Source of the DNA: Silanimonas sp021297925
Lineage (GTDB): Bacteria; Pseudomonadota; Gammaproteobacteria; Xanthomonadales; Xanthomonadaceae
Direction of reading: 5' to 3'
Assembly (NCBI GenBank): GCA_027532825.1
Contig: JAPZTL010000009.1
Coordinates: 248,001 to 312,000 of the forward strand
DNA length: 64,000 bases
The notes beneath the pieces were generated by a model that ran no database searches, was not told the DNA's origin, and worked only from the letters and a program-made list of their open reading frames with translations. The number at the start of each line of letters is the position of its first letter. Positions within the stretch are counted from its first letter, which is position 1. Positions 6,953 through 15,906 of this stretch are shown here, in pieces. The position numbers were made by a program, and so were the translations under genes.

Positions 6953-8956
6953 TCAGCGCAGGGCTTTCGCCGCCGCGACGACGTTCTCGACCGTGAAGCC
7001 GAAATGCTTCATCAGCGTGTCGCCCGGCGCCGACTCACCGAAGCGGTCGATGCCGATCACCGCGCCATCAAGGCCGGCGATCGCGCGCCAGTGCTCGGTG
7101 CTGCCGGCTTCGACCACCACGCGCTTGCGGCACCACGACGGCAGCACGCCCTCGCGGTATTCCAGCGGCTGGCGCTTGAAGGCTTCGAAGCAGGGCATCG
7201 AAACGACGCGTGCCTGGATGCCTTCGTCGGCCAGCTTCACCGCGGCGAGGCGGGCGAGCTCCAGCTCCGAGCCGGTGCCGACGAGGATGACGTCGAACTT
7301 GGCCGAGGCCGGATCGCTGAGCACGTAGCCGCCGCGGGCGATGTCGGCCACCTGCTCAGGCCCGCGCTGCTGGTGCGCGAGGTTCTGGCGCGAGAACACG
7401 AGGCTCGAGGGGCCGTCGGCGCGCTGCAGCGCGCAGGCCCACGACACTGCCGATTCCACGGCATCGCCCGGGCGCCACACGTCGTGGTTCGGGATCAGGC
7501 GCAGCGAGGCGAGGTGCTCGATCGGCTGGTGCGTCGGGCCGTCCTCGCCAAGGCCGATCGAATCGTGCGTGTAGACATGGACCGACCGCACCGGCAGCAG
7601 GGCGCTCATGCGCACGGCGTTGCGGGCGTAGTCCGAGAACACGAGGAAGGTCGCGTCGAAGGGGATGAAGCCGCCATGCAGCGCCAGGCCGGAACCAATG
7701 GCCGTCATGCCGAACTCGCGCACGCCGTAGTGCACGTAGCGGGCGTCGGCGTCGGTCGTGGTGACGGCCTTCTGGCCCTTCCAGGTGGTGAGGTTCGAAT
7801 GCGCCAGGTCGGCCGAGCCGCCCACCAGCTCGGGCAGGCGCGGCGCGAAGGCCTCGATGGCCATCTGCGACGCCTTGCGCGAGGCCACGACCGGGCCTTC
7901 GGCCTGCAGCTTGGCGATGTAGTCCTTGGCGGCCTGCGCGAAGTCGGCGGGCAACTCGCCGGCCATGCGGCGCTCGAACTCGGCGGCCAGTTCCGGATGG
8001 GCGGCCTTGTAGGCGGCGAAGCGGGCGTTCCACGCCGCCTCGGCCTTGGCGCCGCGCGCGCGGGCGTCCCACGCGCTGCGGATCTCGGCCGGGATCTCGA
8101 AGGCCGCGTGCGGCCACTTCAGGGCCTCGCGGGTCAGGGCGACCTCGTCCTTGCCCAGCGGCGCGCCGTGGCTGCTTTCCTTGCCCTGCTTGTTCGGCGA
8201 GCCGAAGCCGATGTGCGTGCGGCAGCAGATCAGGGTCGGGCGCTCGGCTTCCGCCTTGGCCGTGGCGATGGCCTGCTGGATCTCGTCCGGATCATGGCCG
8301 TCGACGTTCTTGATCACCTGCCAGCCGTAGGCCTCGAAGCGCTTGGCGGTGTCGTCGGTGAACCAGCCCTGCACCTCGCCGTCGATGGAGATGCCGTTGT
8401 CGTCCCAGAAGGCGATCAGCTTGCCCAGGCCCCAGGTGCCGGCCAGCGAGCAGACCTCGTGCGAGATGCCTTCCATCAGGCAGCCGTCGCCGAGGAAGCA
8501 CCAGGTGTAGTGGTCGACGACGGTGTGGCCGTCGCGGTTGAAGCGCTGCGCCAGCAGGCGCTCGGCCAGCGCCATGCCCACGGCGTTGGCGATGCCCTGC
8601 CCCAGCGGCCCGGTGGTCGTCTCGACGCCGGCGGTGATGTGGCGCTCCGGGTGGCCGGCGGTCTTCGAATGCAGCTGGCGGAAGCGCTTCAGCTCGTCCA
8701 GCGGCAGGTCGTAGCCGGCGAGGTGCAGCAGCGCGTACTGCAGCATCGAGCCGTGGCCATTCGACAGCACGAAGCGGTCGCGGTCCGGCCACTTCGGATT
8801 CGCCGGGTTGTGCGTGTGGTGGTCGTTCCACAGCACCTCGGCGATGTCGGCCATGCCCATGGGCATGCCGGGATGGCCCGACTTGGCGGCCTCGACCGCG
8901 TCGATGGCAAGGAAACGGACGGCGTTCGCGAGATCGCGGCGGGCGGGACGGGTCAT
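6953..8956 (-). CDS. tkt: Transketolase
   Basis: Thiamine-diphosphate enzyme of the pentose phosphate and related pathways, moving two-carbon ketol units between sugar phosphates. The ATG at 8956 (MTRPARRDLANAVRFLAIDAV) gives 667 residues, the standard length; an upstream in-frame start would add 26 atypical residues. Visible motifs are SGHPGMPMG near the N-terminus, the cofactor motif GDGCLMEG through WDDNGISIDG, GFGSPNKQGKESSHGAPLG, and the transketolase block HDSIGLGEDGPTHQP. It lies among other central carbon genes (gapA nearby) in the same direction, with about 130 bp separating it from the downstream blaI-like operon. Confidence 0.96.
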   Translation of the reverse strand: MTRPARRDLANAVRFLAIDAVEAAKSGHPGMPMGMADIAEVLWNDHHTHNPANPKWPDRDRFVLSNGHGSMLQYALLHLAGYDLPLDELKRFRQLHSKTAGHPERHITAGVETTTGPLGQGIANAVGMALAERLLAQRFNRDGHTVVDHYTWCFLGDGCLMEGISHEVCSLAGTWGLGKLIAFWDDNGISIDGEVQGWFTDDTAKRFEAYGWQVIKNVDGHDPDEIQQAIATAKAEAERPTLICCRTHIGFGSPNKQGKESSHGAPLGKDEVALTREALKWPHAAFEIPAEIRSAWDARARGAKAEAAWNARFAAYKAAHPELAAEFERRMAGELPADFAQAAKDYIAKLQAEGPVVASRKASQMAIEAFAPRLPELVGGSADLAHSNLTTWKGQKAVTTTDADARYVHYGVREFGMTAIGSGLALHGGFIPFDATFLVFSDYARNAVRMSALLPVRSVHVYTHDSIGLGEDGPTHQPIEHLASLRLIPNHDVWRPGDAVESAVSWACALQRADGPSSLVFSRQNLAHQQRGPEQVADIARGGYVLSDPASAKFDVILVGTGSELELARLAAVKLADEGIQARVVSMPCFEAFKRQPLEYREGVLPSWCRKRVVVEAGSTEHWRAIAGLDGAVIGIDRFGESAPGDTLMKHFGFTVENVVAAAKALR

Positions 8957-9087
8957 CGGCGGCAGGCCTGGGCAGGAGGCGGAAAGGGAGGCCGACGACC
9001 CCGAAGCGTGAGGCGTGGCCCCCCATTGTCCCATCGCCGGGGCGCCGACGTCGCCCTTGAAGGCTCGGGTCGAGGCTGGTAGCGCCG

Positions 9088-10428
9088 TCAGGCGGGCCGC
9101 GCGGCGATGTCCGGTGCGTCAGCCGGTTCACCGCGGGACACAACGACGGTCCCGACGAGGTCGCCGGTGACGTTGACCGCCGTGCGGCACATGTCGATGA
9201 AACGGTCGACGCCGAGGATCAGCGCGATGCCCTCCGGCGGGATGCCAAACATCACGAGGATCGACGCGATCACCGGCAGCGACCCGCCGGGCACGCCGGC
9301 CGCGCCGATGCCGCCGAGGATGCACATCAGCAGCACCAGCACCTGCTGGCCGAGGCTCAGCTCGATCCCGAAGAACTGTGCGAGGAACAGCACCACGACG
9401 CCCTCGAACAGGGCCGTGCCGTTCATGTTGGCGGTGGCTCCCAGCGTGCAGACGAAGCGGCCGATGCGCTTAGGCGTGCCCAGCACCTCTTCCGCGACCC
9501 GCAGCGTGGTCGGCAGCGTGGCCGAACTCGACGAGGTCGAAAAGGCCGTCAGGATCACCGGTTCGGCCTTCCTGAAAAACTCGAGCGGATTCATGCGCCC
9601 GACGAACCACAGCAGCAGTGGGAACACCACGAACATGTGGACCGCCAGCGCGCCCACCGCCACGGCCACAAACTTGGCCAACGGCACCAGAGCCGAGAAG
9701 CCCTTGCTGGCGATCAGCGTGAACAGCAGGGCGGCGACGGCGTATGGGGCCAGCTTGATGACGGCGTTGATCAGCTTCAGCGTGATGTCGTACACGCCCT
9801 GCACAGTGCCGACGAAGGTGCGTACGCCCGCCGTGGGCGTGGTGGCCGCCGCGATGCCGAACAGCAACGCGAAGAACATCACGCCGATCAGGTTGCCCTC
9901 GACACCGGCCTGAAGCGGATTGCGCGGCACGATCGACAGCAGCACCTGCATGGCGGAGGCCGCTTCGCCACGCTCGACGATAACGGCCGCCTGCGAAGAA
10001 GACTCGGCGATCAGGGCCCGGCCCACGTCGGGGTCGATGCCCGCGCCGGGCTGGAAAACATTCACCGCCACGAGGCCGATCGTCACGGCGATGCCGGTCA
10101 CCGTCACGATGAAGATGAGGGTCTTGCCACCGATGCGGCCCAGGGCCTTCGGGTCGCCGATCTCCACGACGCCCAGCACCAGCGCCGAAAACACCAGAGG
10201 CAGGACCAGCATGAACAGCAGGTTGAGGAAGATCGTACCGACCGGCTGCGTGATCCAAGTCAGGGCGACCTGCAGCCACGGAAGGGCTTGCTTCACCCCT
10301 TCTGCATCGACCGTGTGCCCGAAGGCGAAGGCCAGCCCGCCGGCGACTGCCCCCAGGAGAAAACCCAGGAGCATCTTGGTGTGAAGGGCCAGCCCGCGCG
10401 AATCCCCACCCGAAGATGCCATACCCAT
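9088..10428 (-). CDS. Dicarboxylate/amino acid:cation symporter (DAACS family)
   Basis: Inner-membrane secondary transporter of the GltP/DctA family, importing acidic amino acids or C4-dicarboxylates with protons or sodium. About 446 residues with eight transmembrane segments and two hairpin loops. Signature motifs are the serine-rich TSSSSATLPTT, GATANMNGTA, and the substrate-binding helix DRFIDMCRTAVNVTGD; the Arg in that last motif favours an acidic substrate. Three ATGs lie close together; the second (10428) is placed best, six bases after GGAG. The gene stands alone, 131 bp downstream of the tkt start region and upstream of the pil terminator. The exact substrate is not determined. Confidence 0.88.
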   Translation of the reverse strand: MGMASSGGDSRGLALHTKMLLGFLLGAVAGGLAFAFGHTVDAEGVKQALPWLQVALTWITQPVGTIFLNLLFMLVLPLVFSALVLGVVEIGDPKALGRIGGKTLIFIVTVTGIAVTIGLVAVNVFQPGAGIDPDVGRALIAESSSQAAVIVERGEAASAMQVLLSIVPRNPLQAGVEGNLIGVMFFALLFGIAAATTPTAGVRTFVGTVQGVYDITLKLINAVIKLAPYAVAALLFTLIASKGFSALVPLAKFVAVAVGALAVHMFVVFPLLLWFVGRMNPLEFFRKAEPVILTAFSTSSSSATLPTTLRVAEEVLGTPKRIGRFVCTLGATANMNGTALFEGVVVLFLAQFFGIELSLGQQVLVLLMCILGGIGAAGVPGGSLPVIASILVMFGIPPEGIALILGVDRFIDMCRTAVNVTGDLVGTVVVSRGEPADAPDIAARPA

Positions 10429-10519
10429 GCCCATCTCCGACGCTTCGATGACCCGCGATGGTACCAGCGGAGCACCGCGGCCGGAGCGTCGCGCAACCGC
10501 ACCGCGGAGACCCTTAACG

Positions 10520-10545
10520 ACGACGGGGCTCGGAGGCCCCGTCGT
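10520..10545 (-). terminator. Hairpin downstream of pilQ
   Basis: Perfect 10-bp stem ACGACGGGGC / GCCCCGTCGT (10520-10529 and 10536-10545) with a six-base loop, 17 bp after the pilQ stop codon. There is no run of T on either side, so termination efficiency is uncertain. Confidence 0.5.
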
Positions 10546-10561
10546 CCCAAGTCCGGCAACG

Positions 10562-12811
10562 TCAGCGCCTGGCGCCCGCGACCTGGAGGATCCGGGGCGT
10601 CACGAAGATCAGCAGCTCGGCCTTCTCGTTCTCGCGGAGGCGCGAGCGGAAGAAGTTGCCGAGGCCCGGAACATCGCCGAGGAATGGCACCTTGGAAAGG
10701 TCCTCTTGACGCTCGAATTCGTAGATGCCGCCCACGACGACCGTCTGGCCGTTGTTGATGAGCACCGAGGTGTTGACCTCCCGCTTGGTGATCTGCGGGA
10801 CGCGGCCGCCGCCGGGGACATCGATGAAGCCCGCCACCTCGTCCTTCTTCACGCCGAGGGCGAGGAACACGCGATTGTCCTGCGTGATCGTGGGGGTCAC
10901 CTTGAGCTCCAGCAGGGCCTCCTTGAACTGGACCGTGGCGGTCTGCTGCGCGCCCGTACCCGTGAACGTGACATAGCCGATTTCGTCGCCCTGCTTGATG
11001 ACCGCCTCGCGCTGGTTGGCGGTGATCACGCGCGGATTGGCGACGACCTCGCCCCGACCTTCCTCCTGGAGGGCCTGCAGTTCGATGTCGAGGTCGAGAT
11101 TGTTGCCGAGGATGGTGAAGGCCATCGCCGACTGGGTGCCGCTGGCGAAGCTGGTGTTGAGCACGTCGGTGAAGGCCGGCGCCGTCAGGATCGGACGCGT
11201 CGGGCGCGTCTCCGTCAGGCCGGCCTCGAAATCGGCGAGTTCGGCGAGGTAGCGGGCCTGCAGCTGCTGGTTCTGGCGGACCTGGTTGAGGTAATTGCGG
11301 TTGCTCTCGACGCTGCCGGAGGTGATGACGTCACTCTCCGGACCGCTGACGCCGAAGCGGGCACCGACGTCGCGGGCGAAGCTCTCCTGCGCGATGACGA
11401 TCCGGGCTTCGATCAACACCTGGTCGACCGGGCGGTCGAGCACGGTGACGAGCTCGCGGATCGCCTGGACCTTCTGCGCGTTGTCGGCGACCAGCAGGGT
11501 GTTGGAGCGGGTGTCGAAGCTGACGCTGCCCCGCGACGAGAGGAAGCCCTTCTCCTCGGCACCACTGCCACCACCGCCGGCGCTCTTCGAACCCTCCGTC
11601 AGCAGCGTCGCGATCTCCTCGGCATTGGCGTAATTGATCGGGATGATCTCGTTGACCAGCGCCGACTTGCTCTCGAGGTTGATGCGCGCCTGCTCGCGGG
11701 CGGCTTCGAACGCGGCGATCTCGACCTGCGGAGCTACCCAGACGACGTTGCCGTCGCGACGCTTGTCGAGCGACTTGGCGCGCAGGACGACGTCCAGCGC
11801 CTGGTCCCACGGGACGTTCATCAGCCGCAGGGTCAGGTTGCCGGTCACCGTGTCCGCCGCGACGACGTTCAAGCCCGATTCCTCGGCGATCAGCTGGAGG
11901 ATCGTGCGGACCGGAACGTCCTGGAAATTGAAGGTGACCGGCTTGCCGGTGTAGCGCGCAGCCTGGGTGCCGCTGCCGGCCTGACCAACCGCCGACGTGA
12001 CCGCCTTTGGCGTCACTTCGAGGATGTACTCGTTGCCGGTCTGGTAGGCGCTGGTCTCGAACAGCCCCTCGGTGTCGACCACGAGTTGCGTGCCCCCGTC
12101 ACGGGCAGCGGGTTCCAGTCGGGTCACCGGCGTGGCGAAGTCGGAAACATCGAGGCGCTTCTGGTGCTCGGCCGGAATCCGCGCGTTCTCGACATCGACG
12201 ACCAGACGGTCGCCGTCGCGGCGGAGGCTGGCCTGCGCACCCTCTTCGTTGAAACGCAGGATCACGCGGCCGGCGCCGTTCTCCGCGCGGCGGAAATCGA
12301 CCGCGGCGACCCGCAGGCCGCCATCGATGCGCTTGGCCGGATCGGCCGAGGCCAGCCCACGGGCCGTGTCCGCGCTGGCACCGGCCTCGAGGGTCAGGAT
12401 GAGGCGATTTCCCTCGCTGCGCGTGGTGTAGCCCGCGGTGCGGACGAGATCGACCACCGCGCGGGTCCTCCCGCCGGCCTCGACGACCGACACCGCCGAT
12501 GCCGCCCCCTCACCCACCGCAAGACGACGCTCGGCAAGGCCATTCGCCGTCTCGGGGAAGTCGATCGCGATCCGCGGCGGGTCATCGGTGGTGAAGGCGT
12601 TCACCGCCCCGATGGGCTCTGCGAACTCGAAGGTGATGTCCACGCGGCCACTGGCGGCGGCGCTATGCGTCACGCCTTTGAGCGTGTTGGATGCGAACGC
12701 CGGGAACGCCGCCAGGCACAGCAGGCAGGCCGCGAGGGCGGCACGGGCCGCAGAATTCTTGGTGCTCATCGGTGCGCCTTCAGTCGTCGTGGTAATCATG
12801 CGCGGTCCCAT
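10562..12811 (-). CDS. pilQ: Type IV pilus secretin PilQ
   Basis: Outer-membrane secretin that forms the pore for the type IV pilus. Order of parts: signal peptide (ending FPAFA before SNTLKG), two AMIN domains (about residues 45-250) that bind peptidoglycan, secretin/STN N-domain (PVTFNFQDVPVRTILQLIAEESG), N1 domain, then the secretin core with VNTSVLINNGQTVVVGGIYE and the terminal VPFLGDVPGLGNFFRS block. The 749-residue start at 12811 overlaps the pilP stop (TGATG) and has a well placed GGAGG; an internal ATG at 12769, also with a Shine-Dalgarno (GAAGG), would give a more usual signal peptide. Last gene of pilMNOPQ. Confidence 0.95.
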   Translation of the reverse strand: MGPRMITTTTEGAPMSTKNSAARAALAACLLCLAAFPAFASNTLKGVTHSAAASGRVDITFEFAEPIGAVNAFTTDDPPRIAIDFPETANGLAERRLAVGEGAASAVSVVEAGGRTRAVVDLVRTAGYTTRSEGNRLILTLEAGASADTARGLASADPAKRIDGGLRVAAVDFRRAENGAGRVILRFNEEGAQASLRRDGDRLVVDVENARIPAEHQKRLDVSDFATPVTRLEPAARDGGTQLVVDTEGLFETSAYQTGNEYILEVTPKAVTSAVGQAGSGTQAARYTGKPVTFNFQDVPVRTILQLIAEESGLNVVAADTVTGNLTLRLMNVPWDQALDVVLRAKSLDKRRDGNVVWVAPQVEIAAFEAAREQARINLESKSALVNEIIPINYANAEEIATLLTEGSKSAGGGGSGAEEKGFLSSRGSVSFDTRSNTLLVADNAQKVQAIRELVTVLDRPVDQVLIEARIVIAQESFARDVGARFGVSGPESDVITSGSVESNRNYLNQVRQNQQLQARYLAELADFEAGLTETRPTRPILTAPAFTDVLNTSFASGTQSAMAFTILGNNLDLDIELQALQEEGRGEVVANPRVITANQREAVIKQGDEIGYVTFTGTGAQQTATVQFKEALLELKVTPTITQDNRVFLALGVKKDEVAGFIDVPGGGRVPQITKREVNTSVLINNGQTVVVGGIYEFERQEDLSKVPFLGDVPGLGNFFRSRLRENEKAELLIFVTPRILQVAGARR

Positions 12812-13314
12812 CAGTTGTCCTCCAAGGCCAACGTGGCCTGGCGTTCCATCCAGCCACCGGATCCATCCGACACCAGTTCCACCATGTCGATGCGTTCGGG
12901 ACCGATCCGGACGACGCGGCCGTCGCTCTGTCCGAGGTAGTTGCCGCTCCGGACGCGATGCGTGACCTTGTCCGGCGCGAGCACGAGGGCGACGATCCCG
13001 CCCCCGTCCCCGATGGTGCCGACCATCCGCAGCGCGTCCAGCGGGAAGGCCTCGAGCGCTTCCTTTCGGCGGTTCGGGTCCGGTCGAGGGCCGGCGGCCT
13101 CCCGGCTGTTCTGCGGGGCAGCGAACGGATCACGCAAGCCTTGGGAGCTGTACTCGTAGGCTGGGAACGTCTGCAGCGGCGGCAGCGGGTCGAGTGGCTG
13201 GGCCGGGCGCGCGCGGACCTCCGCGACCCAGGCCTCGACCTGCTGGGTGTCCTGCGCACAGCCCGCGAGAACAGCCGCCGACAGGCCGGCGAGAATCATC
13301 GAACGGGCGTTCAT
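12811..13314 (-). CDS. pilP: Type IV pilus inner-membrane lipoprotein PilP
   Basis: 167-residue lipoprotein linking the PilN/PilO inner-membrane complex to the PilQ secretin. The N-terminus MNARSMILAGLSAAVLAGC contains a lipobox (LAGC) with the acylated cysteine at residue 19. A proline-rich linker follows, then the conserved beta-domain (SQGLRDPFA, RMVGTIGDGGGIVALVLAPD, VRSGNYLGQSDGRV). The start overlaps the stop of pilO by one base (TGATG) and its stop overlaps the first possible pilQ start, which points to translational coupling through the operon. Confidence 0.95.
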   Translation of the reverse strand: MNARSMILAGLSAAVLAGCAQDTQQVEAWVAEVRARPAQPLDPLPPLQTFPAYEYSSQGLRDPFAAPQNSREAAGPRPDPNRRKEALEAFPLDALRMVGTIGDGGGIVALVLAPDKVTHRVRSGNYLGQSDGRVVRIGPERIDMVELVSDGSGGWMERQATLALEDN

Positions 13315-14024
13315 CAGGCGCCTCCCTGCGGAGCGGTGGCCGCGGGGACGGAGCCCCCTTGGGGCGTGGCGTTCGATGCCGCTTCCCTCGCGGCGACTTC
13401 CGCGTCGTCGAGATAGCGGTAGGTCTTGATCGTGCCCTTCAGGTGCAGGGTGCCCGGCGGCGGGGGCGGCCGGCCCTGCTCGGCGGGCTTCGGGGTCAGG
13501 GAGATATCGTGGAACGTCATGATGACCACGCGAGGCAGCGAGGCGACGCCACTGACAAAGCTGCCGAATTGATGGTAGGTGCCGCTCATCTCGAGCGTGA
13601 TCGGCTGCTCCGCGTAGAAATCCTTGGCAGCTTCGACGCCGGGCTGGAACAGATCCGTGCTGATGCCGGTCGCCAAGGCCGTCTGCGAGATGTCGACGAT
13701 CAGGTCGGGCATTTCCGTCTTGGAGGGCAGCTGGCGGAGCATCTGCTTCAGCATCGTCTCCATCTGCAGCAGCTGGGCCTTGAGGGGCTCCAGGTTCGCC
13801 GCCTGCCCGGCCTTCGCCTCGAAGTCGCTCTTGAGCGTCTGCTCCTGGGCGACGAGACCCTCGAGCGTGGTGGTCTTGTCCCGGATCACCACCGCCCAAC
13901 CGAGAACAACCACGAGGATCGCAGACAGGACGCAGGCGCCCACTTTGGCCTGGATCGGCCACGCCCCGGTGTTGTTGAAGTCGAGATTGTTGATATCGCT
14001 GAGTTTGAAGTTGTTCTTGGCCAT
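13314..14024 (-). CDS. pilO: Type IV pilus inner-membrane protein PilO
   Basis: 236-residue bitopic inner-membrane protein of the pilus alignment complex, pairing with PilN. A short cytoplasmic N-terminus (KLSDINNLDFNNTG) precedes one transmembrane helix at about residues 28-48, a coiled-coil segment (residues 50-100, LEGLVAQEQTLKSDFEAKAG) and a periplasmic ferredoxin-like domain. The final 25 residues are Ala/Pro-rich and unlike the conserved core. It lies 10 bp after pilN. Confidence 0.94.
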   Translation of the reverse strand: MAKNNFKLSDINNLDFNNTGAWPIQAKVGACVLSAILVVVLGWAVVIRDKTTTLEGLVAQEQTLKSDFEAKAGQAANLEPLKAQLLQMETMLKQMLRQLPSKTEMPDLIVDISQTALATGISTDLFQPGVEAAKDFYAEQPITLEMSGTYHQFGSFVSGVASLPRVVIMTFHDISLTPKPAEQGRPPPPPGTLHLKGTIKTYRYLDDAEVAAREAASNATPQGGSVPAATAPQGGA

Positions 14025-14034
14025 GGTCGCGTCC

Positions 14035-14670
14035 TCAGCCCTGGGGGGTCGCGGGGGCGGCCGGCGCCCCGGCAGCGGGGGCCGGGGCCGTGCCGGCGGC
14101 CTGCTTCTCGGCCTCTTCGGCAGACGTGCGCAGCACCACCTTCATCTCGAAGTCGAACGGCAGCCCACGGTCACCCTCCTTCAGATCGGAAGTCTTGATC
14201 ACGCCCAGCTTCGGGTTGGTGATCAGTCCGCTGGCCTCGAGGTTGCGCATGTAGGAGCTGACCCGGGCGTTGGACTGCGTCTTGCCGCTGAGCGTCAGCT
14301 CCTGGCCGTTCTGCTTGATGCTGATGAGGCGGACACCGTCCGGGATGGTGCGGACCAGTTCTTCGAAGAGGCGAACGTTCTGCGAGCGGTCCGCCTGCAG
14401 GGTCTCGATGACCTGCTTCCGCTGCAGCAGGCTCGCCTTCCGGGCCTCGAGGCCTTCGATCTCCTTGATCTGCTCGCCCACGTCGCGGATCTGGGCCTCG
14501 AGGTAGGCGTTCCTCGCCTGCTGGCCTTCGATCTGCCCATCCATGTACATCGAGCCGCCGAGGACGACCGCGACGCCGGTGAACAGGGCGGCGCCGAGCA
14601 TCGTCATGAATTCCTTCTGGCGCTGCTTGCGACGCTCGGCCCGCCAAGGGAGGAGGTTGATCCTTGCCAT
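14035..14670 (-). CDS. pilN: Type IV pilus inner-membrane protein PilN
   Basis: 211-residue inner-membrane protein. The hallmark N-terminal motif INLLPWR (MARINLLPWRAERRKQRQ), which docks into a groove of cytoplasmic PilM, is intact. One membrane helix follows at about residues 24-42, then a coiled coil and a periplasmic domain. The tail (residues 185-211) is Ala/Pro-rich low complexity. Its start overlaps the pilM stop (TGATG). Confidence 0.95.
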   Translation of the reverse strand: MARINLLPWRAERRKQRQKEFMTMLGAALFTGVAVVLGGSMYMDGQIEGQQARNAYLEAQIRDVGEQIKEIEGLEARKASLLQRKQVIETLQADRSQNVRLFEELVRTIPDGVRLISIKQNGQELTLSGKTQSNARVSSYMRNLEASGLITNPKLGVIKTSDLKEGDRGLPFDFEMKVVLRTSAEEAEKQAAGTAPAPAAGAPAAPATPQG

Positions 14671-15728
14671 CAGTCGAAGCTCCTCAGGGCCAGGCCGCAG
14701 GCGATCATCAGGGAGGGCGCGTCCTGCTGCAGGGCGTGAGCCTGCACGCGCGGCCCCAGCCCCATGTTCGCCAGCGGGTTCGCGACGACCGTGGCGATGC
14801 CGAGGTGCTCCTCCACGAGGCGGTCGATGCCGGCGATGGACGCACAGCCACCCGCCAGGATCACCTGGTCGACGCGGTTGAACTCCGAGCCGGCATAAAA
14901 GAACTGCAGCAGGCGGCTGACCTGCTGGACCATGGCTTCCTTGAAGGGCTCGAGCACCTCGGGTTCGTAGCTCTCTGGAAGGCCACCCTGCCGCTTCGCG
15001 GCGCCGGCCTCCTCGTAGCTCATGCCGTAGCGCCGCATGATCTCGTCGGTCAGCTGCTTGCCCCCGAACACCTGTTCGCGGGCGTAGATGCTGCGACCGC
15101 CGCGGAACACGTTCAGCGTCGTCATGGTGGACCCGACGTCCACGAGCGCCACGATCGCGTCCTTGCCGAGACCGAGCTGTTCGGCCACCAGGCGGAAGGC
15201 GTTCTCGAGGGCGAACACCTCGACATCGACGACCTTCGCGGCCAAACCGCCGAGTTCCAGCGCCTGCTGGCGGAGGTCGACGTTCTCGGTCCGGGAGGCC
15301 GCGAGCATCACGTGCACGTTCTCCGGGCTCGAGGGCACGGGGCCGAGGACCTCGAAGTCCAGGCTCACCTCCTCGATCGGGAACGGGATGTAGTTGGCGG
15401 CCTCGAGCTGGACCTGGTCGTCCAGGGCCTCGTCATCGAGGTCCGCGGGCATGGAGATGACCTTCGTGATCACCGCCGCACCGGACACCGCGACGGCGGC
15501 GTGCTTCGCCTTCGACCCGGAGCGCGCCAACGCGCGCTTGATCGCCTCGCCGACGGCCTCGACCTCGACGATGTTCTTCTCGACCACAGCGTTGGGCGGG
15601 AGCGCCTCCACGCCGTAGTGATCGACGCGGTAACGGTTCCCGACCCGGCTCAGCTGGAGCAGCTTGACCGCGGTCGAACTGATGTCGATCCCGACCAGCG
15701 GCACCCTGGATGGACTGAACAGACCCAC
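14670..15728 (-). CDS. pilM: Type IV pilus actin-like protein PilM
   Basis: Cytoplasmic actin-like ATP-binding protein that binds the PilN N-terminus and the pilus motors. With a GTG start at 15728 the product (352 residues) begins MGLFSPSRVPLVGIDISSTAVKLLQLS, the standard PilM N-terminus, and the GTG follows AAGGGGAGAAACC. A GTG at 15746 would add six residues made by that ribosome-binding sequence and is less likely. Actin-fold motifs include GIDISSTAVK (phosphate 1), ALVDVGSTMTTLNV (phosphate 2) and VILAGGCASIAGID (adenosine). First gene of pilMNOPQ and divergent from the PBP1A gene, as in other pseudomonads and xanthomonads. Confidence 0.95.
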   Translation of the reverse strand: MGLFSPSRVPLVGIDISSTAVKLLQLSRVGNRYRVDHYGVEALPPNAVVEKNIVEVEAVGEAIKRALARSGSKAKHAAVAVSGAAVITKVISMPADLDDEALDDQVQLEAANYIPFPIEEVSLDFEVLGPVPSSPENVHVMLAASRTENVDLRQQALELGGLAAKVVDVEVFALENAFRLVAEQLGLGKDAIVALVDVGSTMTTLNVFRGGRSIYAREQVFGGKQLTDEIMRRYGMSYEEAGAAKRQGGLPESYEPEVLEPFKEAMVQQVSRLLQFFYAGSEFNRVDQVILAGGCASIAGIDRLVEEHLGIATVVANPLANMGLGPRVQAHALQQDAPSLMIACGLALRSFD

Positions 15729-15864
15729 GGTTTCTCCCCTTCCCACGGGCGCTTACGTGAGATAAATGCGCCACAACATTAAAAACAGAAAACAGTGTCA
15801 ACCGCAACGTGGCCTTAACACCCCCCCGGACCCAGGGGGGCGCCGAAGGGCCCTGCCCCCACCG

Positions 15865-15870
15865 TATACT
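15865..15870 (+). promoter_or_regulatory. Possible -10 element for the PBP1A gene
   Basis: TATACT, one mismatch from TATAAT, lies 36 bp before the PBP1A start codon in the 178-bp region divergent with pilM. No clear -35 stands 16-18 bp upstream, so this is a weak prediction. The pilM-proximal half (about 15755-15805) is AT-rich for this genome and probably holds the pilM promoter, but no hexamer pair is convincing. Confidence 0.4.
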
Positions 15871-15906
15871 CGCCGTCCGCCCCCGCCTTCCGAGACCCTA
15901 TTCACG